The notes under the pieces: generated by a model | What the model was told of the DNA's origin: nothing | The model's database searches: none | Seen by the model: only the letters and a program-made list of their open reading frames with translations | Origin: Phallus indusiatus | Lineage: Eukaryota; Basidiomycota; Agaricomycetes; Phallales; Phallaceae | Assembly (NCBI GenBank): GCA_027605045.1 | Contig: JAQFWX010000001.1 | Span: forward strand, 3,100,001 to 3,164,000 | Direction: 5' to 3' | DNA: 64,000 bases | Shown: one piece after another, positions 1 to 11,866 of the stretch | Layout: each line of letters begins with the position of its first letter | Position numbering within the stretch: position 1 is the stretch's first letter | Position numbers and translations under genes: made by a program

Positions 1-731
1 TAGTATGCTGATTTATAATTGCCCGTGTTATTGACATCATTAAGCGTATCTACCGTACAAATATAACCTTGTGGATGTAACAAAGGAGTGCGGTTTCGTC
101 TTCTAAAATTTGAATGTATTCGAAATTTGTAGCGTTACATAAGGTTGTATTGTGGATGCTATTGGTTGGGCGTTTCTCTGTTTGTGTGAGAGCAAGTTTT
201 TAATATGTAATGGGAACGCTTATGCGTTCTTTATTTGGACAGTTACGTTAGTTATGTTTTATTATGGATGAGCTTGTTGAGAGGTTTCAAGATGAGCGGC
301 TGAAGTTTTGTTCGTGGTTTTTCATGCGCTCTTGAGTCCTCACCGCGTTGGATGACTTACATGCAACCTCACGAACACTAGTTGGTTCATGATCGCTTAT
401 ACAGCTCCCACATTAGATGCATAGAACAAAAAATTCAATCAGACTTTTATGCGTAAACATCAAGTTTATAAGGCGTTAGGAGTATTTTCCCTTTTCTTTT
501 TCTTTTTTGGCACGCATTTCTTTAACATAATTCTAAATACTTGATATTCCTCCATAATGTAATAATATTAGATAAATAGATTTGCTCTGCTTCGTCATTT
601 GTTTCTAACTTCTCCCAGTGTTCCCGTGCACATTCTGGGGGCAGGGATATGCCGCGTCGGCGGCGCTAGTGGTTACGGTCGTTACACGTCACGCGATTAT
701 CCTTTGACTGCTGCTCAATCCAATCCACGCT
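1..731. other. 5' flank without a supported gene
   Basis: No open frame of convincing length or splice pattern is visible. The stretch is AT-rich with scattered stops in all frames and probably includes the promoter and 5' UTR of the kinase-like gene that starts at 732. A GC-richer patch near 645-690 could hold an additional upstream exon, but I cannot support a join. Confidence 0.4.
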
Positions 732-3087
732 ATGCTACGACAGGTATTAGAGACATACGAGAGATGGTATGACGAAGCCGAAGAAAATAAAATAGACGAA
801 ATGATTCCTCTCGTAACTCATGCGCCTTCGAGGGACGACATTGACTCAATAGCAGCATACCTGTCTGTCTTCGTTATTCTTTCCCGAGATTTGGTGAACC
901 AAAAGTATGTGGATAAATGGGATGCTCAGGAACTTGTTTCTGGGAATGAAGCACTCATCGATCTCGTGCTCGAATGTATTGAAGCCAAGAGCTTTGTGAA
1001 ACTGCGTAATCTGGGTAAGTGTACCGTTCACGTTCACTCCACTGGCAGTGTCGGTAAATCCACTCGTTGCCTAGTCATATTCAAACCTACCTATGGCGTA
1101 CGAGTGCATCCGGATGTTTTCGGAAGATCAGGTATCATTATCGATAGTGATATCCAATTTGTGAAAGAAGATCTCGCTACAAACAATGCTGAGCTTTTTC
1201 CGGCGGATCCCATCGATCTTGGAGATAATCAAACACCAAATACTCCTATACCTGCTGATATCCAAGCACTACAAGATGGACTTTCCAGATTACGCGTTTA
1301 CTCTGAAGTATAATTCCCACATTTCCTTTATCTTATTACTCAATAATGAACTCAATAGACGACCCCCTCAGAGGATCGCGATCTGCCGCGTGATCGTTAT
1401 AAAGAGCAGTTTGCTCTCATGTTTCAATCCACAGATGTTGAAAATTCAATAACTGTACACGATGAACGGGAATACATATCTCTCTTCCGGATCCATCACG
1501 TTTTCCTTCCGGATTTAGCCCGCGCCGCTGGAAGGATGACTCCCGCTCTCAAAGCCCAAACATTTTGTAACACTTTCATTTACCCAACTGTACTCTACCC
1601 GATTACGGGATTTGATGCATTATCTTTCAAGGAGTAAGATCTATTATAATTCTCAAAAATGAGATTGATAAATTTGATGTGCAGAGAGACCCTTTGGCGC
1701 TTTCCTTTGTTTTTCCGAGTCCGAACTGCCAGGACGTGGAAAAAATACATTCCCAAGACAGATTGGACTGTAATGATTGGAGGCTTGTTACCATTAATCA
1801 TATCGGACATTTCTACTCAAAAAGCGGGATCAGACCACCTTCAGCTGTTACTTGAAGCGGTAGCTCTTTCTCGAGTTGGGAATTATTTCATAAAACCAAC
1901 CTCTGATAAGACCTTTTTTGCGACGGTCTTATATCTCTCAGAAAATCTGGAGGTTCATCGGTACATCGTAAAACCAGAAAACAGGGATATAAAAGCCAAA
2001 GTATTTGTTTTTTCTCTATACCTTCCCTTATGGACGATTTGACTGATTCTCTAATTTATATCTTTCCAAGGTGAACATTGTTAAAAAGGTCTTCGATCTT
2101 AAACAGCCCAATGCTTCAACTCTTTTCCTACAGGAAATGTACAACCTGCTTACCGAGATACAATCTCTAGCGAAAGACTTCGACTTGCAAAAAACGGGCG
2201 ACCTGGCTGCTGTTGCTGAAGAGGCGTCGTCTGTGACTTCATTTGAATTTCGATCTCCAAGTGTTGAAGAGGATGAAGAAAACGAAGAGGATAATTCTTG
2301 GCGGTTTGACTCAGAAGAAGTGCGTTATGTTTTAGATCGACATGACTACGAAGTGGGTTCTGTAGACGACTCGGTAAAGTTGCTTTTCTTTCACTTAGCG
2401 TTCACCCAAAACTTTTTTTAACTCTGACTTGTAACCGGGTAGCATCGGAATATTGCGTTCGTCCGTAAAAGGGGTACCGATGACGTAGTTGAAATCCTGA
2501 AATTTGTCGGCAAAGACTCAAATGAACTACTAATACTCTACCACATGTCAACCGTTGAATCACCTCACAATCATGTCATTCGTCTCATACGGATATGGTC
2601 CGTTGAAGGTGGCACGATGCTGTCGTTGCCACTTGCCGGAAAATGCATCTCAGACTTACCCGATATATCCGACAACCTCTTATGGGACATTACATACCAA
2701 CTCTTCAAAGGAATCGAGCTTTTACACGAACAGGATATCGCTCACCTCAACCTCAATCCGCAAAATATTCTTATATCGGAGACGGATAACAGACTGACAT
2801 TGATAGACTTTGAGGTATCAGTGCAGCTCAAAAACAGGAGTGTCCAAGGAGTCGTCGGGACAAAGGGTTATAGGGCGCCCGAAATTAAAACTTTGGAGTG
2901 GTTTAGTCCCCAACTCGCGGATTTGTACAGTTGTGGAGTTATCGTTAAGGAACTTTGCGATAAAGCGGAGGACTCTGCCCTTCGTACAGCTCTTCTGGAT
3001 ATTGCCGCGAGTCTAATTGATTCTAATCCCCAAAAAAGACTAAAGATGGCCGAGGTTTCGCAACGAGTCGAAAATATCCAGCGCTAA
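732..3087 (+). CDS. kinase-like protein with degenerate catalytic motifs (multi-exon)
   Basis: Hand splicing gives six exons: 732-1014, 1075-1307, 1359-1633, about 1685-2000, 2071-2373 and 2443-3087, about 685 aa, all with GT-AG introns of 50-70 nt. The last 200 residues have the layout of the protein kinase fold: an N-lobe strand with FVRK, a helix leading to the catalytic loop, then activation segment and APE (GTKGYRAPEI), with a short C-lobe. The catalytic loop reads HLNLNPQN instead of HRDLKPEN, so the proton-acceptor Asp and the loop Lys are both Asn, and the metal-binding DFG reads DFE. This suggests a pseudokinase or strongly diverged kinase. The upstream ~480 residues are unrecognised but resemble the long N-terminal part of mushroom-specific kinase-like proteins. 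Exon 4 is the weak point: using the acceptor two bases later opens another natural-looking frame, so a small frameshift near 1830 is possible. Confidence 0.75.
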
Positions 3088-3589
3088 GAAGGCCGTTCAA
3101 GTGTAAATGTATTATATGCGTTTTCATTCACAAACATGAGACTCTTGAATGTAATAGTGCTGCAGCTGAAATCAAATTGTTACTACTATAAACCCTTGCA
3201 TTGAGACTTACATATATGTATAAAAAAACTATGCTCAACATTTCGAAAATCTGCGGTGTAGCGATGTATGTATAAGGCCGTACCCTGAGCCCGGCCGGCC
3301 GGACCTAAGCTCGGGCCCATCCTTATCACCTCACATATTACGACATGAGGCCGACAATTGAATGGGATATTTTCCCTTTGTTCATGACTTTTCCTTTGTT
3401 CATACTCCTTTCATGCAAAAACCACGATCACTGGTACTGAAGGATCAAAAGTGCAACGTAAGAGGATGATTACGTGTTTCTACAATACAGAGATCTATAA
3501 ATACAGAATGATTGTTTAGGTTTCAACTTCTAATTTTCAACTACCACTACGTTTCTTGTCTTTTGAAGGACTTCTTCCCAAACTTTTTT
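3088..3589. other. intergenic, convergent gene ends
   Basis: This lies between the stops of two convergent genes. It holds 3' UTR-like AT-rich sequence and a short GC-rich patch near 3290-3325 with CCGGCCGG and imperfect dyad symmetry. I see no gene. Confidence 0.5.
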
Positions 3590-5385
3590 TTATGTTTTCG
3601 TTCCCTCTCTCTGTTCCATCCGCATCGCGTACATCTTAGGATGTCGCGCCTTTTCGTGAGCTGCTCTCACTTCGTCAATTCCCCACACCTTTCTGCGGAA
3701 CTTGCACCTCCCAACCGAACAAGAGATCATCCTCTTTTGTAGCCTCCCGACCAGGAGAGCGTCGGATCGGTCCAGTTGATCGTCCTTGATCAAGCTCTGC
3801 TCACGCCGAGCGTGAGCTGCCAAATGACGGTATTTCGAAACGTCATCATCATGGACGAACGAATCGCAAAATTTTTGGGTATCCCGGTGCCAGTATTGGC
3901 AGAAGCACCCCAGTATCCCATCCTGCTCCCCGAGCAGGTAGAAGGTTTCCTCGGGGGGGCCTTCTCCGTACTCGACAGGAGCTGAGTAGGGCACATATTT
4001 TTTGCGACTCACCCGACGACGCTTAGGTTTGGAAACCTCGGCGGGTTCGTCATCCTCGCGTCGACGCTTCTCCACTGGCAGTTTCGGTCGCTGGACCGCT
4101 TCTGCTAAAAAAAGGATTAATACGATTAATAGGTGAATGAACAAGCGTTAATACCTTTAATCAAGCTGTTTTGAACGGAAGAAGCTTGATGGGCGTTCTG
4201 GTGTTGGTCAGGGGCGTTGGTGTCTATAATGACGGATTAGATTTTTATTTGTAGCGACGAGCATGTTTCGAACTCACTGTGTTTAACGTTGGGATTAGGA
4301 TTTTCTTCTTGATTCGTGAGCTAAACACAAGGAATTAGCATGTTTGTAAACCAAATAGAAAACAAATATTACCCAATAGTCCTCCGGTCGGATTTTGATG
4401 CCGTACACGCGTTCCAGGTATTCCACACCTGGGGGTTTGGAGACGACTGGAGGCTGTTCGGAATTGAGGATCTGCGGTATAGGTTCCGTCTTGACATTAG
4501 AGTGACTGGGCTAGTTTTCATTCAGTAATCGTATGCAAAAGCAATTAAAACATGAGCTTACCAAGACGATTGGACCGCTGACGAATTGAGAGTTTTCTTG
4601 TTGAAGTGGCGAGTAGCGGTCGACTTTGGTTGGAATTGGAACGCCATAATTTTCTGGTTTTATTGATGAATAAGGAGTGTTTTGAGGATTCGAATATGAA
4701 TTCGAAATTCCTGGGTATATGGGGGTAAAATGAAAGTCTGGGAAGTTGGGATTTCTTATAGGAACGCCCGTATTGTTGAGAAATTGGAATGAATGTTGGT
4801 AAGCCTGAGGAACGTTTCCAAAATTGAAGTCTGCCACTTGCGGAACATTATAGCCGTACGTGTACGGATACATGTCATAGACACCGGGAGCCTAAGATGT
4901 CGACAATTTGGGTTAAAATAAGTTTAGATTCATTGCAATACATAGACGCACCTGTACACTTTGTCGTCTGCCACTAGTTTGTATGTTCCCCGACGCGACG
5001 TGTTGGGAATGATACGCTTCACCCGGAGTGACAACTGGTAACTATAAAAGGCGTCCATTACATTCGCGTTGTGGCACTTGTAAAAGTAAATTAAGTTACC
5101 TTCTCTGCATTCCTTTCAACCCGTATTTTTTCCTCGACAGCGGTAACATAAGTCCTTGGGTAAACAGGACTCTCGTAAATTGGCAGAGGCGAACTTCTTG
5201 AACTAGAATCCACGTTCTGATTGCCGTGGTTATCGACCATTTGTTGGCAAGCGACACAGTTACAGGTATGCGCTGGAGCGTTTGAGCGGGGCTGATCATA
5301 AAAGACGCGTCAATAACGATGCCGTTCAGGTTGCAGTATGTGAAGTAAATACCTGAGTAGCGGAAGTACCGTGAGTGAATTGCAT
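3590..5385 (-). CDS. basic nuclear protein with C-terminal zinc-finger-like region
   Basis: Eight exons splice cleanly: 5353-5385, 5100-5291, 4952-5041, 4562-4891, 4373-4510, 4278-4320, 4155-4223 and 3590-4104. They give about 469 aa, and every junction keeps frame with GT-AG ends. The N-terminal two thirds are low-complexity and rich in Pro, Asn, Gln and Tyr. They are followed by a Lys/Arg cluster (PKRRRVSRKK) that looks like a nuclear localisation signal. The last ~110 residues carry two Cys/His groups: GCFCQYWH...RHLAAHAR, and CSVGRC...AHEKARH. These resemble degenerate C2H2 fingers. A DNA- or RNA-binding regulator is the most natural reading, but I do not recognise a named family. The start is the first ATG of the spliced frame. 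Confidence 0.75.
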
Positions 5386-7456
5386 GTTTGATATTTGAAA
5401 AGTGACAGGTGTGGTTTGGGAAGAAAGAAAAATGTTGTGCAAGACTGGTTAACGAAAGTGACAGAAGATTTTGGAAGATAAGAAAAGTGTTATAAAAGAC
5501 TGGCTAAGGAAGAAGTCGGCTTAGGGGATGTGTGATGTGTATAATGTCGTTCAGAGGAGAGAGCCCCGGGTATATATACTGACAATAACCAATGTCCACC
5601 GAGTCTTCATTTGGACGGGGAAATGTGCGTTCTCGCACGTCGGACGCGTTTCAGTGTCCCAGGTGGTGTTCGTCCTTCCGAGTAGACCGCCCATCTTTGG
5701 ACCTTTGATTACTGTTGCGAATATCCACGCGAAATTCAACATTGATAATCATAGAGGCGCAGCGAGCAAATGGTGTTCATAGTGGGCACAAAGTTCATAG
5801 TTCACGTCTCGATTTGAGTCTTAGTAATCGCAACTTTTTCTTCAGCGACATGTCATTGAATTCCTCCATAATTTATTTATTTTTATTAAAAATCAAGGTA
5901 TGTTAAAATGTAACTTACAATATGGAATTTGAACTCTATTATCCGACGTTTTCGGCCCTTCCAGTATTTCTTGTCCCCTCTACGAGATCCGCGCAAGTAC
6001 TAGGTCCTTTTTCCTAATGTAGCCAATCCGTGTTCATCCATGACGTTTGCTGAACGCGCTGCACTTCGTCTCCCAAAATAGCCATCCATCTACATGCTAG
6101 GATGAAAAAGCCGGCGCCTCTCTCTCTCCGAGGCTCGAGCTGATTACCTAACATTTTTTCTTCTTGAACGCCAACAACGACAGACGACAATGAGAATGAA
6201 ATGCTGATAATTAACAGAGCTTTGAAGTCAGAGGCGGAAATGTGGTGAATAAAGTCAGTCCTTTAGTAATTACATCGCAAACAGAGCTTTCAAGCGAGGG
6301 GTGGAAATGTGGTTGAATAAGGTCAGTCCTTAAACCAATTTCCAGAGCCCCGTACCACCTTTCAAGTTGTCAGATTTACTTGTTTAAATTTCAAAGTTGA
6401 TCGACGCGGATACGGCTGTCAGCAGAACCAAGCCTCTGTATATCGCGTGGAGGTCTGAGCTTTTTTCTCCAGTATTTAATCTAGTGATCCCTTCGCCACG
6501 AATCCCCAAGATACCTGCAGAATTGCTGTGATGATGGTTGAGTTGAGGTTAAGGGGCCGCGGCTGAGGCTTAGGAGATGCGATTTCGAACAAGCATTCCG
6601 GTAATCCTATTTTAATAAAGAACATTTTGCTCATAGTCGTGTCAGTTGAAACCACAGGCATGATTAATATTGAATGCTCGAAGTAATATAGCATTCTGAG
6701 CTACAGGAGGATACAGGTAGTACGCTGTTTTAATTTCCAGTCTTCCAGAGATTGAATTAGAACCCGTTTGGAGCTTCTTGGGGCCTGAAGCTGAAGCCCG
6801 GACAGCTTTTTGTTTTCGAAGGTCAATAGAGGTCAATTCACATCGTAACTGTCGCGTCGCCTTATTCCCTTCCACCCAGATTCTCCTTGTTTTGAAGGGG
6901 AGGATATGACTACAAAAGGAATCAATGCTAAAGACGGCAAAATCGGAAAGACCGAAACCGTCACCAACAACGAAGAGCAGGGTTCACCTGACAAACACAT
7001 AAATATATGCAGAAATTGGCTCTCCTTAATGGGTTTGTTAATGGTTACTCGTCATCAAAGGAAGGTACACTGTCAGATACATATACTGTGATCAAAGAAC
7101 ATCCCAATTCTCCGGGAATTTTCCTCGCCGATATACATACGCAAAATTAACCCAATTTATCAAGGTGCCACTTGAAGCGCCACTCAATCTCAGACTCGGA
7201 ACGTTTCAAATATTTATATCCCAGCACCCCTCAGCATTCCTCAACAAACGTTGTGCAATAACCCCAATGAACGGATAGTACTTCATCGCACCCATGGCCA
7301 TAGAACTCTCAAATATCACCCTCTCAGCTTGGGTTAAGAATTTATGATGGTATGTAGATAACGGTGATCACACTCCTCGCTGCAGAGCTTAATCTTTTAC
7401 AAGGCATAAAAGAAGCCTAATCACTATACTGAAAGAATCAAACTTTTGTACGCATT
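5386..7456. other. intergenic region without a supported gene
   Basis: This is about 2 kb between a divergent promoter on the left and a damaged gene on the right. Short open frames exist (for example 6642-6875 on the minus strand) but none has a convincing start, composition or splice context. A 67-bp tandem repeat at 6214-6332 is listed separately. Confidence 0.4.
6214..6332. repeat. imperfect tandem repeat, period about 67 bp, two copies
   Basis: The segment starting at 6214 (acagagcttt...) recurs at 6281 with the same order of blocks: acagagctt, then gtggaaatgtggt-like, then tcagtcctt. The copies differ by a few substitutions and one or two indels. This is a small local duplication in intergenic DNA. 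Confidence 0.7.
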
Positions 7457-8143
7457 ATGGACGAGAGCCAGCCTGATTCCACGGCGTTCAAAGAGCGGAA
7501 ACAGGATCCTAGTTCAGCATCTGGTCGTGGTAGATCTGGTGATCAAAGCAGAAGCTCTCAGCCGTCGACTTCCACGCCTGTGGGAAGTAGCCATCGTGGG
7601 AGCTCTCGTCCCGGTAACTTCGTTGGAGGACCTAATCTCGACAATCGCGGTGGCCGTCGCGTCGCGTCGCTTTCATAACCCGATGTCCTGGTCTATTCGG
7701 AGATAAAGAACGCTGTCAGTGAACGTGGCGAAACCTCAAGCACGCATCCCGTCTTGGAATGGCGAACTCGAGTCAACGAAGTTATCATCAACAATGGAGG
7801 ATGGGAGTCCCACGTTTGGAACGACGACCAACTGGGAACATATGCTAAAGAGCTTCCGCGATCACCTGGGGTTGAATGTTGTCCAGGATTGTCTCAATCA
7901 CATTTCATGCTAGGGATCATGTATTTTTCTTTCTTTTACCATAACAATCGCTACCATTGTGAGCGCCTGAACTCCATTCTGCTACGACCCTTTGACGATC
8001 CTTCTACTGACACACACCGGCACAGACTACACAAGGAAAGTATCGGAACGCGTGATACTGATTTTAGCACTTGCCTCGACGGGACCCGACACAACAGAGC
8101 GCGTTTTTCATTTAATTTCTTGGCAAAAACCTTCACACAGTAG
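7457..8143 (+). pseudogene. unknown gene with one in-frame stop (likely pseudogene)
   Basis: One reading frame runs from ATG 7457 to the stop at 8143 and is broken only by a TAA at 7676-7678. The 73 residues before the stop are Ser/Gly/Arg-rich (disordered). The residues after it contain a conserved-looking stretch, LEWRTRVNEVIINNGG followed by WESHVWNDDQLG and TYAKELP. The unbroken frame on both sides of a single stop suggests a recent nonsense change, or a 42-nt intron with a non-consensus donor just before 7704. The part after about 7910 may be non-coding. I do not recognise the family. A weak echo of the same segment (GATGGGAG...GACGACCAAC) lies near 9503-9540, which may be a decayed paralog. 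Confidence 0.45.
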
Positions 8144-8299
8144 AGTCTATTATCCCAAAAACTGTATATAAACAAGAACCACTAGCTCAAAATAACAATA
8201 TCCTTTCCCCCCCATTTTACATACACACACAGTCCCTGATTCCTCAGGCCTCATCCGAGTCTTTCCTGCCTCACTTCTAAAGCGCATGCGTCACTACTA

Positions 8300-9310
8300 G
8301 TAAGATGACTTCAAACTCCGCGCTCAAACTGTTGAATGTGACCGTCCTGCTAGATGTTCTAACATCTACCAATCTGCAATCATCAGCCAATTTTGGTACA
8401 ACCAATTCCCGGGATACCTTTCTAATCACAAAACATACACGGAGGGTTTTTTTCGCGTCATCTGACAGTCAAACTACCTAAATGGACCAAACCCTGTTTC
8501 GCATCGTCTTCTATATTTAAGCATCTATCACACATCCAGTTCCTCCCAGCGAATGAAATCGAACAGGGCTTGTGCGGCGTAATGCGACCGCAAGTCTACG
8601 CATGTCCGAATCCAACTTTTTGCTCCCGACGTGAAACAGTGGGCCCCGCATGCGTTGGTCGGTCGACCTCTGGTGAGAATGGTCTAGACTATCTTCTGTT
8701 TTGTGTCGGCGTTACTCATGATATTTTACGTGAAACAAAGAGGTTTCGTGCATATTTCTCAGCCATTACATTTGACACGATAAAACACCACCGATCGGAG
8801 AGTACTAGAGGCCTGTCAGCTGCAGCTCTCCTTTCCTCTCGCGCTCAACCTCAATCAATCTATAGTGCTGGTTTGTATTGCAATAATCTTTACAAATGGC
8901 AGCCAGTTCGCCTTTGACAATTACAAAGTCCCACTGAATACCTTGTGTGTAGCTTTTTAGACCCCTGCATCTTTTGCAAGATTATCGAAGGTGCGATGAT
9001 TTGCAACAGATAATTATCCCGCTTTTGACATAATCATGACACTTATCGTACAGGAGCACCACATACATAGTTCGAAAGTGAATAAATATAAACCGAGCGT
9101 TCGTACGCCAATTTACCGCTGCTTTTCCGCTCTTATCCATCTCACCGCCGGTTGATTACATTGCCAGCCTTTCTCTCTTGGCAATTGGACCTCCGAAGGA
9201 CACGCCCTGGTAAGTACCGAAATATGTCAATGGCGTTAACCTCAACATTGCATGCTGACGAAACCGAATGGATAACGTTTCATAGTTCATGCTGTACAGC
9301 CGGTAAAGTT
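8300..9310 (+). repeat. duplicated block, copy 1 (HIT upstream region plus HIT pseudogene)
   Basis: This block aligns in order with 11867-12910. Shared landmarks include the segment around ctccgcgctcaaact, the segment around gaacagg(g/a)cttg, the start of a HIT gene (acaaatggca), the Cys-containing exon, and gacgaaaccg(a/g)atgg. Identity looks moderate, with many small indels, so the duplication is not recent. It carries promoter and 5' half of a HIT-domain gene. Confidence 0.75.
8896..9310 (+). pseudogene. decayed HIT-domain gene
   Basis: This is a copy of the intact HIT gene at 12503-13298. The start ATGGCAGCC, an exon reading CIFCKII with a substitution after it, and degraded matches to the exon encoding the GHTLVIPK segment are recognisable in the right order. 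Splice sites and frame are lost: the exon at about 9160 reads LSWQL where the intact gene has SFLDI. The part encoding the catalytic His triad is missing. It cannot make a functional HIT protein. Confidence 0.7.
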
Positions 9311-9660
9311 TCATCAAGGGCCCACTTTCTCTTCCGGAAAGTAGTCGTGGGGACTGCCCCTCTGGTAATTTTATCGGTGTCCGGACCCGATTCTAAAACT
9401 TCACGCTAAGGTCGTTGCGTCATTTTACTCCTTCAGTACCCCGGGACTCCTACCCTATATCCCGGCTGGTCCTGAGGCAAAGAATTCTCATCGCTGAAGG
9501 ATGGGAGCGGAGCCCGACGTCTGAAATGACGACCAACAGGACATGTGTCAAAGATTACCTATCACTGATATTATGGATGGACATTGCGTCCATAGAAAGC
9601 GTTCCTCGTCACTGCGTACTTGTTGTCGTCCGAGTCCTAACGTTCCCCATGAGAGACACA

Positions 9661-9669
9661 TATATAAAG
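9661..9669 (+). promoter_or_regulatory. TATA-like box
   Basis: TATATAAAG lies about 117 bp upstream of ATG 9786 and is followed by a CA/CT-rich leader typical of fungal 5' UTRs. This position supports 9786 as the start of the downstream gene. Confidence 0.5.
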
Positions 9670-9785
9670 ACTTATCTGCCACTCAATCTTTTCCACAACC
9701 ACACACCACACTTTCTATTACTCAAACATCTCACAAACCTTCCTTATTGTTTCACCCAACAACTCCTTATCAGCCTCATTGCAAA

Positions 9786-11324
9786 ATGAACGTTTACATT
9801 TGTATTCGTCTTGTCCTTCATTGTATTCATATTTCTTTTTCTCTCTCAGTTCTTATTTCTCACTTTTTATTATTCAAGGTTCACTTTTCCTTATCAATCT
9901 GTCAGCACTCACGACGGCATCCTTGTTTATTAACGCGCTGGATAATCAAGGTCATAAGGGTATGTAAATCCTATACATCAGTTGAACACGAACTCAAACT
10001 GGACATCACTGCAGCTTCGGCCGGCTCAGTTCTCGTCATACTTGGTTTTATTTTCTACGTCATTGCGATCATGTTGTACGTGCCACTTTCTTGTTTCTAT
10101 ACACACCGAAAAGTCGTTCTAAACCTTTCATTAGCTTATGGTCCGAGCTGTTTATTTCAGAATCCAAGTATTCAAAGAACAAAAACGAAACCTACGTGGT
10201 TCCCGTTCTGTTTGGTTTTCAACTCAGTAAGCCACAGTCGTTTCAGTGATTATCTTTTTAATAATTCACACACACAGTCGGCGCTATTGTTTGTACTGTT
10301 GAGGCCACGCACATCAAGATTACCTGTGGGGATCAATGTAAGTCGTCGGTTTTTCTGATACCATTGTATACCGTCTGATCTGGATTGACTTTTAGCTATC
10401 TCTGTGGCATTGGTAATCTTTTCCTGGATGTCTACCTTTTCTTGTCAGTAAACCTGCTCAGTTCGTCTCTCCTTCAATTTGCTGACTATTCGAATAGCGG
10501 TTCTGTATTTCCTGATTATCATGATCATCGGTTTATACCACTACGTTATCGACGAAAATGTATGGAACGCTACACCTCTAGCATATAACTGGTTCCCCCT
10601 TCCTCCGTCTACCACCACTGGCGAGAAAACCGAAGTTGCTTCCGGAAACGAATCTGCATCTGAGTACTCTGTAGCCACAGCCTCCGGCACCAACAACAAC
10701 GGGTTACCTGCCGAAGAATCGTCAACCCAGAGAAGACCTGCACCTCCCATCCCCCGACGTTCCGGATCAAATTTTATAGATCTTAATCTCGAAAGTGGCG
10801 CGCCTAATGCACCTCTCCCAACGTTCTCTCCATTTGGATCTCGAAGTGCACCGACCAGACGTCCTCTTTCATCGTGGATGCCTACTCCAATCGATCCTAG
10901 TACAAAAACGACGCCAAGTCTGCTTCCACGAACGACAGGTGATATAGCTAGGGCTACACCGGATTATGCTACCCCTCCTATGTCGAGGAACAACGGCTCT
11001 ACTAACAATATCTCCGGAGAAGAACCTGGAGAACAAGATTTTGAAGATGTCGAGCTTATGGCTCCTTCCGTCATTACCACTCCGAATTCTTCTTCTGCGC
11101 TGACCTCTTCTAACGACGCAAGAGACTCTTTACTTCCAGCTTGGGTTAAAAAAATGAGACCTGCTATACGAGGTGTTGGATTACCCTTTCCTGTCTCTTC
11201 CCCGTCAAATTCTGGGACGAGAACTCGTCCCCTTCAAGTCGGTGCAGTTGGAAAACGAGAGATTCGAAGAATTGATACCCCCGTTTCTCCTACCCCATTT
11301 TCCGGAACAGGATTAAACCTCTGA
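9786..11324 (+). CDS. multi-spanning membrane protein with long disordered tail
   Basis: The ATG at 9786 follows a TATA-like box and a pyrimidine-rich leader. The N-terminal half is split into several short exons that encode hydrophobic helices, recognisable as LFLINLSALTTASLF, SVLVILGFIFYVIAIMLY and AVLYFLIIMIIGLYHYV. Small introns such as 9959-10012 and about 10450-10498 join them, though the first two junctions are uncertain. The last exon (about 10499-11324) adds a ~250-residue Ser/Thr/Pro/Asn-rich hydrophilic tail, probably cytosolic. The arrangement is that of a polytopic membrane protein with a regulatory tail. I do not recognise the family. The gene sits between the two copies of a duplicated HIT block, so it may have been inserted or retained there during duplication. 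Confidence 0.6.
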
Positions 11325-11866
11325 TAAAGATATCAGATAAATATAAGAAACAGTTTTATCCTTTTACCTTCTTTCGTTTTCCGATACATTACTAAATTTC
11401 TCTCTCATAATTGCTGCGCACGTGTAGATCTGTGCAATTATACGGCGTAGGTACGTCAAAAGCATTTTAAGTAACAGAGTAGTTTACAAATAGTATAAAA
11501 ACCGTTGATTCCCACAAATACAGTCATTTTTTCCCGCCATCCTTATTTAAACTAGTCCGACGTCCCGGATTCGGACTTTTCGGACAGACCGTTAGAGCCC
11601 AGACTTTTATCCCCGTCCTCCAGCACTCGTTCACGAGTCTTCAACGTAATTTTGGTTAAGCCTGACGCGTTCTCCTCATCACTAATGTCCAAACAATCCA
11701 GGTCCTCAAAGTTGCTAGGGCTTCACGTGTAATACTTGTAATAGGACTGGATGACTCGACCCTGTCTTCCTCAGCCACCTATTCGCTCTCCGTATCGTCG
11801 CGTCCGTGTTGATAGCCAATCAATTTCCAGCGCTAAATTTGTCGTTCTGCGAGCTCAAACAAGACG
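11325..11866. other. intergenic
   Basis: This is the 3' flank of the membrane protein gene. I see no gene, RNA or repeat beyond AT-rich sequence. Confidence 0.4.

Noticed and set aside
9779..9967. Separate small hydrophobic protein on the plus strand
   Set aside because: It is an exon and intron mixture of the membrane protein gene at 9786-11324.
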